From positions 62,001 to 126,000 of the forward strand of contig NJFT01000039.1 in the NCBI GenBank assembly GCA_002221725.1: 64,000 nucleotides of DNA, read 5' to 3'. Made by a program: the position numbers and the translations under genes. This DNA is from Scedosporium boydii (Eukaryota; Ascomycota; Sordariomycetes; Microascales; Microascaceae). Numbering within the stretch: the stretch's first letter is position 1; each line of letters begins with the position of its first letter. Positions 37,814 to 47,581 of this stretch are shown piece by piece. The notes beneath the pieces are model-generated. The model did not search any database and had not been told where the DNA came from. It was given only the letters and a program-made list of their open reading frames with translations.

Positions 37814-40019
37814 TTACAAAACAACACACCCGCCGCTCCTACAACCCCGTTAGCACCAAATCTAAACATACTAAAAGGTCCAAAAAAAGCAACGACAAAG
37901 GATCATCCGTTCGAGGCCAAAAAAATAAGCGAAGAAGACGCGAAAAAACTTACACGGAACTCCCCTCCTCCAACTCCACCAACCACCGACAACAAATCTT
38001 AAACCTCTCCCTCAGACTCACCGCCCTCAGCACGCGATACTTGGCGACGTCCTGGGTCGGCAAGACGGCCGCGAGCCACCAGGGAAGCAACCTGGGGTCC
38101 TCAGGCTGGGGTCCCCGGTTCGTCACGCTGAAGCGCCGCCACTTACGCTCCATAGTCGAGCTGGCGTACGCCATGAGCGACGCCGTCGACATGGTGTCTA
38201 TTTCTTCGAGCGTGGGTGTCCGGGGCGTTCGGGAGAGGGGTGGCGGCGGCGGCGTGGGGGAAGATCTTTGCGATGTTCGGGAAGAGGAGCGCGAGGAGTG
38301 GTTGGTGGGGGGAGGCGACGGGGACGGGGGATGAGAAGGGGGAGCAGGGCGACGAGAAAGAGAAAGAGAAGATAGGGAAAGACGAGAACCGGCCGAGGAA
38401 GCGGAGGATGACGACGATGTAAATGATCCCGCACTGACTGAGCGATCGTCAAAGTCCTCCTCCCAATCAACCGTCTCGGACGCTTCAAAGGCTTCTTCCT
38501 CGGCGATGCTAATGTCGTCGTACCGCTCCACCTTGGCGACGACGTAATCGTCCAGCACCGAGTGCCTGACGATGCGGAACCGCGACATGCCGATGGCTTC
38601 CACGAGGCTCCTACCGTCGGGGAACATTCTAACGTTCTTAATCCGCAGCAGGGTCCCCAGCTCGGTAAACGGCAAATGTTGGTTCTCCTCGTCGCTCTCG
38701 CCTTCTAGCCCTCGCACGGCCGTCCGGGGCAGAACCATGCCGAAAGTCCGGTTCCCCTGCAGAGCGCGTTGGATCATGAGCCTATAGCGCGGTTCAAAAA
38801 TGTGTAGCACCGTAGGCATGGTGGGCAGCGACACCGTGCACACGAAGATGGGTAAGTCGCATTGGGCTTCGGCCTCTCGCGCGAGGCGTTCGGCTCTCAC
38901 GGCATCCCTGCGGGCTTTTACCTGGTCGGGCCACAATGTCTCCAAGATTCGACCGAGTCGCTTGTTGGCCGGCGAAGACTCGGCGCGGAAGTACGTGTTC
39001 GCCGATAAGCCTCGGCGACACAAGGGGCAGGATGGATGGATGTCGAGGCTCCGCTGCAGACACGGGCGACAATATGTATGACCGCAAGCTGTCGTCACAG
39101 GATCGTAAAAGATGGCGTAGCAGACCTTGCAATCGGCCTCACCTCTCATGGCACCCGTTACTTTGTCCGCCAGCGAAATGGGCGCCACAGCACCTGCGTC
39201 GGTGTCCGTACCGGTGCTAGCCGTTGATGATGCCCCCTCCAGAACGCCGGTAATAATAGCGCCTGGAATGGCTATTGTTTCAGTGGTGGTGGCGGTGACG
39301 GATTTGTTGGCGCCGTCAGAGCCACGGTCGCACATCCCCCCTTCCCCCACTAACATGTCCGAAAGTTTTCCGTTCGTGGTGGGATCGGGCCCCTCCTGCA
39401 CGTCGACGTGTACCATCGACGAACCGTTCTCAGGGAACCTCCGGTTAAACTTTAGGTCCCCTGAGTTGGCCTGCCTGTAAGTTGTCACTAGCAATTGGTC
39501 CACCACCGGCAACGTGGCGAAAGCCTCCGAGCCGTCGTCATCGAGCCCAACGCCGCCGCCCTTCCCCTTCTCGATTTCGTCCCGGCCTTGGTCGAGGAGA
39601 TTTTGCAGCGCGACGTCTGGCGCGCAATCTGCCCGCGCGTGCTCGATGCCGCATTCCTCGAAAGGACAGTCGAAGCCTTCAATTCGCTCTGGTGTCCCCG
39701 GGAAGGAAATGCCCTTGCGCGGGTGCGTCTCGGGAAGACACGTCTTGCACAGCGTCCTTCCGCATGGTAGGGAGAGCGGGTCGCGTAGCGGCAGAGAGCA
39801 AATGCAGCACTGGAAGAGTCGGATAAGTTCGTAGGGAGTCAATGACGCCGCCTTGGAGTAGGAGGCCTCGTCGTCGTAGAGAGAGATTGAGCAGGCGAAG
39901 GAGCCAGGAGATGTTATGGATGCAGATGAGAAAGAGGCGGATAAGCTAGAGCCGTCTGATAATGACGGAGTGCTCAGGTTCGGAGAAGACATGTAGGGCT
40001 GGGTGGTATCGAAAGACAT
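37814..40019 (-). CDS. RING-LON domain protein, CrgA-like, with CaaX terminus
   Basis: Two exons: 40019-37954 and a 25-nt last exon 37838-37814; 696 aa. First RING-like module at about residues 71-125 (CCICSLPL...CKTC, then a CPFEEC pair), second RING finger at about 297-334 (CKVCYAIFYDPV...CPLCRRGL), then a LON substrate-binding domain (about 390-680; LPIFVCTVSLPTMPTVLHIF, FEPRYRLM, RFRIVRH), interrupted by a Ser/Pro-rich insert. This layout matches CrgA of Mucor, a RING ubiquitin-ligase-type regulator of light and carotenoid responses, and animal LONRF proteins. The last exon encodes SGGCVVL, giving a CVVL CaaX box for prenylation. If the 115-bp intron is kept, translation stops two codons into it. 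The start is the first true ATG (MSFDTTQPYM); an upstream TTG frame adds 21 codons. The target pathway in this fungus is unknown. Confidence 0.88.
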
Positions 40020-41467
40020 TGGGGAGAGATTCCAGGGGAGAGTCGCGTTTCTAGGATCAAGAATAGGCGGGGAGTGACGCAAGGCTCATGATGCGTCTCT
40101 AGGAATTGAGGTTGGTCGTCGAGAGCTTTCTTGACCAGCAAGAAAACGAGAAACTGGCAATAGGAATTGATGAGAAGAAGATGGTGTAGAAGTACGAAGT
40201 CGAGGTGTTTCAAGGGTGTAGGGAGTGTAGGGAGATCTGTTGAGTTGGGTCGAGACGACAGACAGGGAACGGAAGAAGAAGGTTCAGGCAGGCAGGGAAA
40301 ACAAGGGTATCAATGATGGGAGGAAAAGGTACGAGAGCTGTCACCGCCTCGGACACGCAGTCTCTCCTGGTAAAGAAGGCGAGGGACACATCAATTGATC
40401 AATTTGATTCTTCCAAGACTTTTCCACATTTCCCCTTCCAAGTTTCCATGTCCCTTTCCTTTTCTGTTTGGCGGCTGTACTTTGTAGGGATGGCGTTTCC
40501 TCAATAAGTCCATTTGATGTTGATCAATTATGTACTTCTTGCAGCATCTGTACGTACATATCTGTATGTATTGATGTATTGATGTACACTAGTGCATCCC
40601 GATCAAGGCACAGGACAGGACAAGGACCCTTCACCAAAGAGACTTTCAAGGCGCCCCTGATCTAGCCAATACCTCGCACTTTCTCGCTCAAGAGCCGTTT
40701 TATTGATGTCAAGTACTTCGTACAACGTTCCAGAATTGGTGTTTGGGGCGTCAAGTTTTCAGTCCGTTGACTGATGGAATTGATCGAATTCTCTGTTTCG
40801 CCTCATCCCAAGCCAACAAACCCGTTCACTATTTCACTCCCCCTCAAAGCTTGACAAAGACGAATTCGGAACCCAAAAAATAAGGAAATAAATCCCTCTC
40901 AATATTCAGCGTATCCAAGTGACGCATTGCCTCCCGCCGCAAACCGGACAACTGCAAGTCGTGCATATCCCCCTCTCCTGAACCGCAATCCGTACTAGAC
41001 CACCAGGTCTATATATACATATAGATAGAGAGAGAGATATATAGTCTATTTCCGATGTCGAATCACACAAACCAGATCACGCGAACAGCCACTAACACCA
41101 GAGCGACTTCAGTGTATTAAAGAACAAGGCAACGAGAGAAAACCGCTACAATCCAACCATGTCACCTGGAACGCCTTAGCCTAGTAGCACTCTCAAGGTA
41201 AGAATGATAACATTGAACTCTTCGCAAGGAACAGGAATAATAGTCTGCTCAGGTCCAAAAGTACTTCGTAGACCCTATGGGTAATCGGTTAGTATATAAG
41301 CTGGGTTTTTAAAGACTTGGCCATAAAACCAGCACTGTCTCAACCAGCTACTTGATTTTCTTCAACACGTTCTACCATTTAGTCTCGCAAGCCCCTGGTC
41401 ATGAGCTGGCACTGAATTCTAGCCCAGCACACCTAACAATTTTGACTAGCTTCAATGTTCCCTTCTT
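40020..41467. other. Promoter of RING-LON gene and 3' flank of Cys/Gly-rich gene
   Basis: Gene-free. Contains two copies of the recurrent TACTTCGTA motif (40714-40722 and 41262-41270), a TATATA/AGAGAG tract at about 41010-41045 and A/T-rich segments. No coding exon is supported. Confidence 0.55.
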
Positions 41468-42565
41468 TCAGCCTCCACAACATCCCCCTCCACCGCCGAA
41501 CCCTCCACCGCCAAACCCTCCACCGCCGAACCCTCCACAGCCTCCTCCACAGCCTCCTCCACAACCTCCTCCTCCACAGCTGCCACCGGCCCCTCCGCAA
41601 GAGCTTCCTGCATCACCTCCGCACGAACTACTCCCACACCCGCTCGCACAGTTCGGCCCCGAATCCAGCAGATCCGGAGACATGTCTTCAGACGTAAAGC
41701 CCGCATCCGCGAACATCCCCTCCCGATCCATCGCCGTAGTGTCCGTGCTCATCATTGCTCCTCCCCTGGTGTCGACGCCCCTAAAGCCGTCGAATCCCCG
41801 AAGACCGGGATCCCGCACAGGGCTCGTGAAACGTCCCCCAGTCCCGCGCACAACATCCGGCAATTTCATGCGCCCATCGCGCAGCTCCTCGTACGCCCTA
41901 ACCTGCTCCGGCCGCGACCGCAGCGCCCACTCGGCCAGGAAATAGTGGCAGTACGTACCCGCCTCGAAATAATGACTAAAAGGCTGCGCGCGGTGGATGC
42001 CGCCGAGCTTGACGCGCGCGAGGGCTGGGTACGTCTTGCGTAGGCCCTCGTTCTTGTGCAGCCAGGCCGTGGCCTTCGCGAACGCGGGCGTCTGCGCCAT
42101 GGCCATGGCGGCGCGCGAGAGGATCGCGCAGGCCGTGAGCACCGTCAGACGGTTGCGCATCCACGACTGCGGCGTCGCACCCCCGCCAGACGCGGTGATG
42201 GAGGCGTCGACGGCGGCGGGGGCGTACATGTGCGGATCGCGGGTGAGGAGCAGGGAGGCCATGGACCAGGCATCGAAGGGGAAGGCCCAGACGTGCTTGG
42301 CAAGATTGCAGTCACCGCAGCGGGTGGGATAACGGCCGTAGGCTTCGGTGCAGTCCCAAGGAAAGAGGTCTTGGTACTTGTAGAGCGGCCCACCGAAGGC
42401 GCCCCAGTCGTACCAATATTCCTGGTTCGTGTCGATGATGTCGGCTTCGTCGTGGCGGCCGAAGTGGAAGCGTAGGAGATATTCCTCGGTCAGGCCGCTG
42501 GGGACGTCGTACTTGGTCTTGACGCCGCGCTGCAGGTAGCCTTCGTCGGGGCAGACGAAGCTCAT
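41468..42565 (-). CDS. Unknown protein with Cys/Gly-rich tail
   Basis: The part I can support is 365 aa from ATG 42565. I do not recognise the family. Residues 1-270 look like a folded, Trp/Tyr/Cys-containing domain (for example FPWDCTEAYGRYPTRCGDC and AGTYCHYFLAEWALRSRPEQ). The final ~60 residues are almost only Gly, Cys, Ser and Phe (GGGCGGGCGGGCGGFGGGG), encoded by a near-perfect 15-bp tandem repeat. The 5' end is uncertain: the frame stays open without an ATG back to about 42660, and a separate 40-codon ATG frame (42795 to stop 42673-42675) with coding-like sequence lies just upstream in another phase. An unresolved intron, or a lesion, probably joins them. No signal peptide is visible at the chosen start. 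A metal-binding or self-associating tail is possible but inferred. Confidence 0.55.
   Translation of the reverse strand: MSFVCPDEGYLQRGVKTKYDVPSGLTEEYLLRFHFGRHDEADIIDTNQEYWYDWGAFGGPLYKYQDLFPWDCTEAYGRYPTRCGDCNLAKHVWAFPFDAWSMASLLLTRDPHMYAPAAVDASITASGGGATPQSWMRNRLTVLTACAILSRAAMAMAQTPAFAKATAWLHKNEGLRKTYPALARVKLGGIHRAQPFSHYFEAGTYCHYFLAEWALRSRPEQVRAYEELRDGRMKLPDVVRGTGGRFTSPVRDPGLRGFDGFRGVDTRGGAMMSTDTTAMDREGMFADAGFTSEDMSPDLLDSGPNCASGCGSSSCGGDAGSSCGGAGGSCGGGGCGGGCGGGCGGFGGGGFGGGGFGGGGGCCGG
41492..41580. repeat. 15-bp tandem repeat and CCT/CCA-rich repeat
   Basis: On the plus strand the unit CCGCCGAACCCTCCA occurs three times in a row with one substitution, followed by CCTCCACAG/CCTCCTCCA variants. 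It encodes the Gly/Phe/Cys tail of the minus-strand gene and is prone to length change. Confidence 0.8.
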
Positions 42566-44231
42566 CACATAGAGAGGGCTGCCGTCGGCGGATTGTGATT
42601 CTGGTAGCCCGTTAACGAGGGGATCAAAGAGCTTGAGGTTACCTGCTCTGTCTGGTCAACCTTCTGCGCTCCCTATATGGGCAGCCCGCTCTCCTCGATG
42701 ACAGGAGCAGTGACGAGAATGTAGGCGACTCGGACTCCTTGAACTCCAAGGCTAACCGGCCGATCGGCGAGCCGATAGGCCACCTTGGAGAACATCCCAG
42801 ATCAAACAAAATCTGGCCTACCCCTCCCCTTCTGTATCGACATGTTGGCGTTCGGGTGCTCCTTCTAATGCGGCTGGACGGCGACCAACTTCGCTTGAAG
42901 GCAGTCGAGGTGCCTGACGAGAGGTTCGAGCGGCTGCTGTTCTGTCGAGTTGCCGTGCATCGCCGCGCTTGCTACTCCGACCGCATGCAACGGCTCGAGG
43001 CAGGGGAGTTGGATGGCCAGGCTGGACGGACTAATGTGGTGTCTTCCAAACAAGTTCCGGCCTAATGTCGGAGGGTGCTCACGGAAGTACACGCTCATGA
43101 GATTGTTGGCTGAGCGCTCAGGTGGCCTGACTCTGTCGAAAGAGCACGATTGCCGCCTCGGTTGGAGCTGAGAACACACTGCACACTTCACTCAGGGCAT
43201 GCCGCTGCTGGCTTGGTAGCCTGCACCTGGACTCCCTGCACTGCCGTTGTTGCCGATGGCGAATATGAAACTGGCAAAAAAGTCACATTGACCCATGATA
43301 TATACTAGGCAATTTCAGGCCTAACACACTCTAATTACATAGAGCCGTGACATTACAAGATATTATTGATCGTCACCGGAACTACGCGTCTCTCCTCTAA
43401 GGTGTCGCACTCTGTGGAGGAGAGCAGAGGACAAATCCACGATCGATTTCGCAGACAATTATTTGATGTGGTGGATCAGGTAGCGCATACTCCCAAACGC
43501 ATGAACGAATCTCAACGGGAAATTTCATCAGAGGGAAGAGCATGCCATCTTGTAAGCGCTGAGTCTCCTCTTCTTGTAAGGGAGTTGGGGTAAGACTCAT
43601 GTTGGGCGGTGATGATAAACGTGAAAGGGACAAGATAGGAGAAGAAAAAAGTGAAAGAGAGCTGTGGCATAAAAAAAGGAGGGAGTAGGCCTTTAAATAT
43701 CCATACTGATGTAGAAAAAGGTCGATGCAAATGCGAGGCGTGGGAGATACTGGGTATAAACGAAGAAGGTTTGTTGCCTTGTGAGAAGGCGTTGTTGATG
43801 GGGAACGCAAGGTGCATCGTAATGGTGTAGAGAGAGAGAGTTGTCAGTTTGCCTGGGCGCATTCGATGTGTTTATGTGACCCGGACTTTGCTCACCCCAG
43901 GATTTCAGCGTTTGGGGGTCGTTGCGGCACAGCCACCGTTTCGGAAATGCTGTTGGTTTCTTAAAATGATTCCCAAGAAACAGGCTGCCTAGGGCGGGCC
44001 GCCGCGGCCTATAGCGATTCTTCCTCGGGGCATCCTAATTCAAGTTCTGAGCAGCACAGAGATATTAGAAGGCAAGGCGATGAGAGACGTGGCAACCCCG
44101 AGGAAGAAAAAGTTATGGGTATTACAGTCTGGCTTCCCATGCACCATCTTCTTCTTCACCTTATCCTAGGATATTCCTGAGATATCGTTGACCTACAAAC
44201 GCTCGCCGCGAACCGCCGCCCGCCCGTGATC
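42566..44231. other. Intergenic with a 2EXR-like gene fragment
   Basis: Holds the uncertain 5' part of the Cys/Gly-rich gene, the truncated 2EXR-like frame at 43397-43600, and an A/T-rich patch at about 43260-43370. The rest shows no supported feature. Confidence 0.5.
43397..43600 (-). pseudogene. Truncated 2EXR-like fragment
   Basis: A 67-codon ATG frame contains FPLMKFPVEIRSCVWEYALP followed by PPHQIIVCEIDRG, which resembles the start of the fungal 2EXR domain (usual form F-x-LPxEIRxxIWxxAL). The family normally continues with LLHVCRESR-like sequence and a further 150 or more residues; here the frame stops after CSPPQSATP and nothing similar follows in any frame. I see no convincing splice donor. 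It is therefore read as a remnant. A TATTTAAA box lies about 95 bp upstream. Whether it is transcribed is unknown. Confidence 0.4.
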
Positions 44232-45817
44232 ATGGAAGTGCCCAAACACAGCGATTGCTGCGAGGACAACTCAAAGGCTCGCGCCTTCTTCGATGCCGCC
44301 GTCAAAGGCGATTTGGAAACTTTGAAATCCCTCCTCGACCCGACCATCGACCTTGACGCTCGGCACGGGGACTTTCCGCACGACAAGACGGCGCTGCATG
44401 CCGCTACGGAACATGGACATATCGAAACCATGCGTTTCCTTCTTTCTCGAGGCGCTGATCCGGAAGTGGACATTCCGCTGGACGGGCTCACACCCCTCCA
44501 CGTAGCAGCTTGGATGGCCAACTACGAGGCCGTTCGCCTGCTCCTTGATTCGGGGGCCGACGTTCACAGGACATTCAACATCGAAGGTGACGAAGGCCCT
44601 GCGACCTTTCTCGTCTTGAGAAATGCGTATCTGCCACGCTCAAATGTTGAGCAGAGACACTTCGATATCGTAAATCTGCTTCTCGACCGCGGCATAGATA
44701 TCAACACTCCAAAATCGCATTACGGAAGCGGGAATCTAGTATGTCTCACGATAATGATCTGTGTTATGTATTTACGGATCAGGGAACTTAGGTTCTAATA
44801 CTCTGTCTCTAAAGATTCAATATGCTGTACGCGCAGATAGCCCGGACATGATCAAGATGCTTATTGATCGCGGCGCCGAGACGAACAATGAGCTGCTGCT
44901 AGACGCAATCAGTTGGAACCAAAGCGTCCGAACTCTGCAATACCTGCTCGACGAAGTGGGCTTGGAGGACGAGGGCCACGAGGCACTACAGCATCTCGCA
45001 TTCTCCCGCAAGGAGGAACCGTGCGAGGACATGGCCCGCATCCTCCTCTCCAGGGAGACTGACCTCAACGTCGAAGGGATTTATGCTGCCTTGTGTGATG
45101 CCGCTCTGCAAGCAAATCTGCCCATTATCGAGTGCTTCCTCGAGCAAGGCATCAACATTAACGGGGTCGGTGCTTCCGGAGCAACGCCTCTACTCAAGGC
45201 TTGTTCGAGCACTCGACCCGGGGCATTGTCTGCTGTGAAGCTTTTGCTCGACCGAGGGGCAGACATGCGCTGTCGTGCGATCGATTCACAGCCAAGTGTG
45301 GGTAAGATTGCAGGAGATAGCGTGTGTGAGTGTTTCAACTACATCAGCATCCATATAAATCGCACGATAGGTGCTAATTACGCCTCTATTAGTACACCGA
45401 ATTGGGGCTTTTCGTTTCCCAGAATTAATGAGGCTACTTCTAGATGCCGGCGCAGATATCGAGGCCAGAAATGTCCGGGGCGAGACCCCGCTGATCACCT
45501 TCTCTAGACATTTAGAGTTTGTCTCCTCTCCTGAACCTGGGCCCGTCACCCCGAGAATAGAGGTTCTTCAGTTGCTCCTGGATTCCGGATGCGACGTCAA
45601 CGCATCGGATGGGAAAGGAATGACTGCTCTCCACCATCTCCCTCATCGCCGTTGGCACATGGCCACGATAAGGGCTGCAGCAAGCTTACTGATCGAGAGA
45701 GGCATTGATCGCACCGCGCTCGATCACGATGGTAGGGAGGCATCTGAGCTATTCCAAGAGCTTTGCGGGATGACTCTTGAGGATTTGCTGCAAGATAAGA
45801 CGGAAGCGACGCTTTAG
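44232..45817 (+). CDS. Ankyrin-repeat protein
   Basis: Three exons: 44232-44738, 44815-45301 and 45393-45817 (introns 76 and 91 bp); 472 aa. About nine ankyrin repeats are visible, with the usual TPLHxAA, VxLLLxxGADV and helix-turn-helix spacing. Examples are KTALHAATEHGHIETMRFLL, LTPLHVAAWMANYEAVRLLL, MIKMLIDRGAE, GETPLITF and MTALHHLPHRRW. No other domain, signal peptide or membrane segment is present, so it is a protein-protein interaction module of unknown partner. Such genes are numerous and fast-evolving in filamentous ascomycetes. The start is the first true ATG (MEVPKHS); a GTG two codons upstream is not favoured. The intron 1 boundary is supported by a phase-0 TCTAAAG acceptor after a TTCTAATAC branch point; nearby AG sites would be out of phase. 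Confidence 0.85.
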
Positions 45818-46335
45818 CTGTTCAACTGCCAATTTCGGAATCAAAAGTTTCTAGCCGTACCCTGTCAAGAGATCGTGGGCAGGTTGGTTATTGGAAATCC
45901 ATACATATAATCCCCGCATCGGAATGGCGTTGTTCACTTCTGGAGACCTCAAGTGTTGTCCAACCCCAAAACGTCCAAAGCGTTACCGATCCGAGCGAGG
46001 ACCGGACCAACAGCCCGCTTGCAGGATATTCGGGCGGACGTGCAAAATCGCTGGCTGGTGGGCAGCAACGGAGTCTCCCACATACGTCGACATCACAGCA
46101 TAATCTATCCCCATGAACGCTCGACATCAATTCCACATTTCCTTCGCAGTACGCAGACATGTCAAAAGCGAACAAGTCAAAAAAAAAAAAAGAAAAGAAA
46201 AACAAGAACAGTAAATATATTTAGCCCTTATCGACAAAGGCCAAAAAAGCCATACGCATTGTTAGAAAAAAAGAAAGCGCTCCCTATATCCCTTCACATA
46301 GAACAAAGTTTCCTTCGGTTTTGCGCGTTACAGTA
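45818..46335. other. Intergenic between convergent genes
   Basis: 3' flanks of the ankyrin gene and of the INSIG gene. Includes an A-rich run at about 46175-46200. Nothing else seen. Confidence 0.55.
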
Positions 46336-47581
46336 TCAACCAGCCACAGCCGCCGACCTATTCAGCGCTAACCTCCTCCCAATATTTCCAAAACAAACAC
46401 AACTACAAAACAGCACGCTGAGCATCCAGATGCCCGTCTCAAGCGTCTGCTGCGACCCGAAAATGCCCGCCTGCGAAGCCGCAGCTAGGGGGTCGGCGGA
46501 CGTGTTTGCCGCCGCCTCGCCCGGGTGGTAAAACGGAGACGACGGCGCGGGCATCATGTCCGGGTTGATGCCGATGAGGATGGCGCTGCCGGCTACTCCA
46601 ACGGCGGCGGAGAGTATGAAGCCGGGCTTCGTTCGGTCAACGAGGTACCATAGGAAGGGGTTCACGAGGGCAAGGGCGAGGGAGACTTGGAGGGTCGAGA
46701 CCCAGGGTAGTTTTCGCTGTGAAAGCAAAATGGTGTTAGCAGCCGTTCTCCCCCACTAATCTCCGTAATAGTAGTAAAAAGTCGAATAAGAGAGGGGGAT
46801 CACATACCAGAGCAAAGATGATGCCAACAAATGCACCGATACTGCGAACGGCATGCGACCAATCCGTCCGGGACCTCGACTCAGAGGCCGCTCTATCCGC
46901 AGTCTTCTCCTCTACAACCGCAGAATCCTGCTCGTTCCCAAAAGCCACCTGCCAAACTCCATCGAACCACGGCAAAAGCGCCCCGAGGGCAACGCCCGAA
47001 ATCCCCCACCCGACGAGGTAGGTCCAACCATGTTGCGGTTCCGTTGCTGCTATCCCCTCGACTTCGCCGCGTAGCCTCGTAACCAACGCGCCGTAGCCCA
47101 TGCCGAGGAGGAAGAGAAGACCGATCCGCATGCTCAGCGACCACGCAAGCTCGGTATGAGTCGGGGACGGCGCCCGCGGGGGTCGGGCGAACGAGTGGCG
47201 GCGCAGTGCTCGGGAGCGGTCGAGCAGGAGCTCGTACGTGTCGTCGTCGAGATCTCTCCTCTTTACTGGTGTTTGCGCGCCCGTTCCCCATGGGGTCTCG
47301 GGTTCGTCGCGGTCCTCGTAGAATTTGTCCCTGCCGGGTGTCATGGGACCGAAAATGCCGAAGAGCGTCGAGGAGGTAAGGTTCATGATGGACTGCGAGC
47401 GGCTCAAAGTGCCGGTGCCGCCTTCGGATAGGGGAAGATTCAAGAACTGGGCATTAAGGTCGGGGGTCGGGCTCGTGGGGTTCGAGTTCGCTTCGGACTC
47501 GGGAGGAGTTGGGCCCGCGAGATTGACGCCAAATGGTCGTCGAGGGATTGGGCGGATGAGAGGAGGGCCTTCTTGCGCCAT
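46336..47581 (-). CDS. INSIG-domain ER membrane protein
   Basis: Two exons: 47581-46808 and 46716-46336 (91-bp intron, phase 0); 384 aa. The C-terminal two thirds form the INSIG domain with about six hydrophobic segments, for example RIGLLFLLGMGYGALVTRL, YLVGWGISGVALGALLPW, AFVGIIFAL spliced to RKLPWVSTLQVSLALALVNP, and GFILSAAVGVAGSAILIG. INSIG proteins sit in the ER membrane. They bind HMG-CoA reductase or the SREBP-SCAP system, coupling sterol levels to sterol synthesis; fission yeast Ins1 acts on HMG-CoA reductase. The first ~145 residues are a Ser/Pro-rich, probably cytosolic extension with many potential phosphorylation sites, longer than in animal INSIG. No sterol regulatory element was identified in the promoter. 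Confidence 0.92.

Noticed and set aside
37635..37829. Longer last exon of the RING-LON gene
   Set aside because: It needs a weaker acceptor (GCGGAG or GAGTAG) and gives an acidic tail without family likeness; the TTGTAG acceptor at 37839 gives a CrgA-like Cys terminus.
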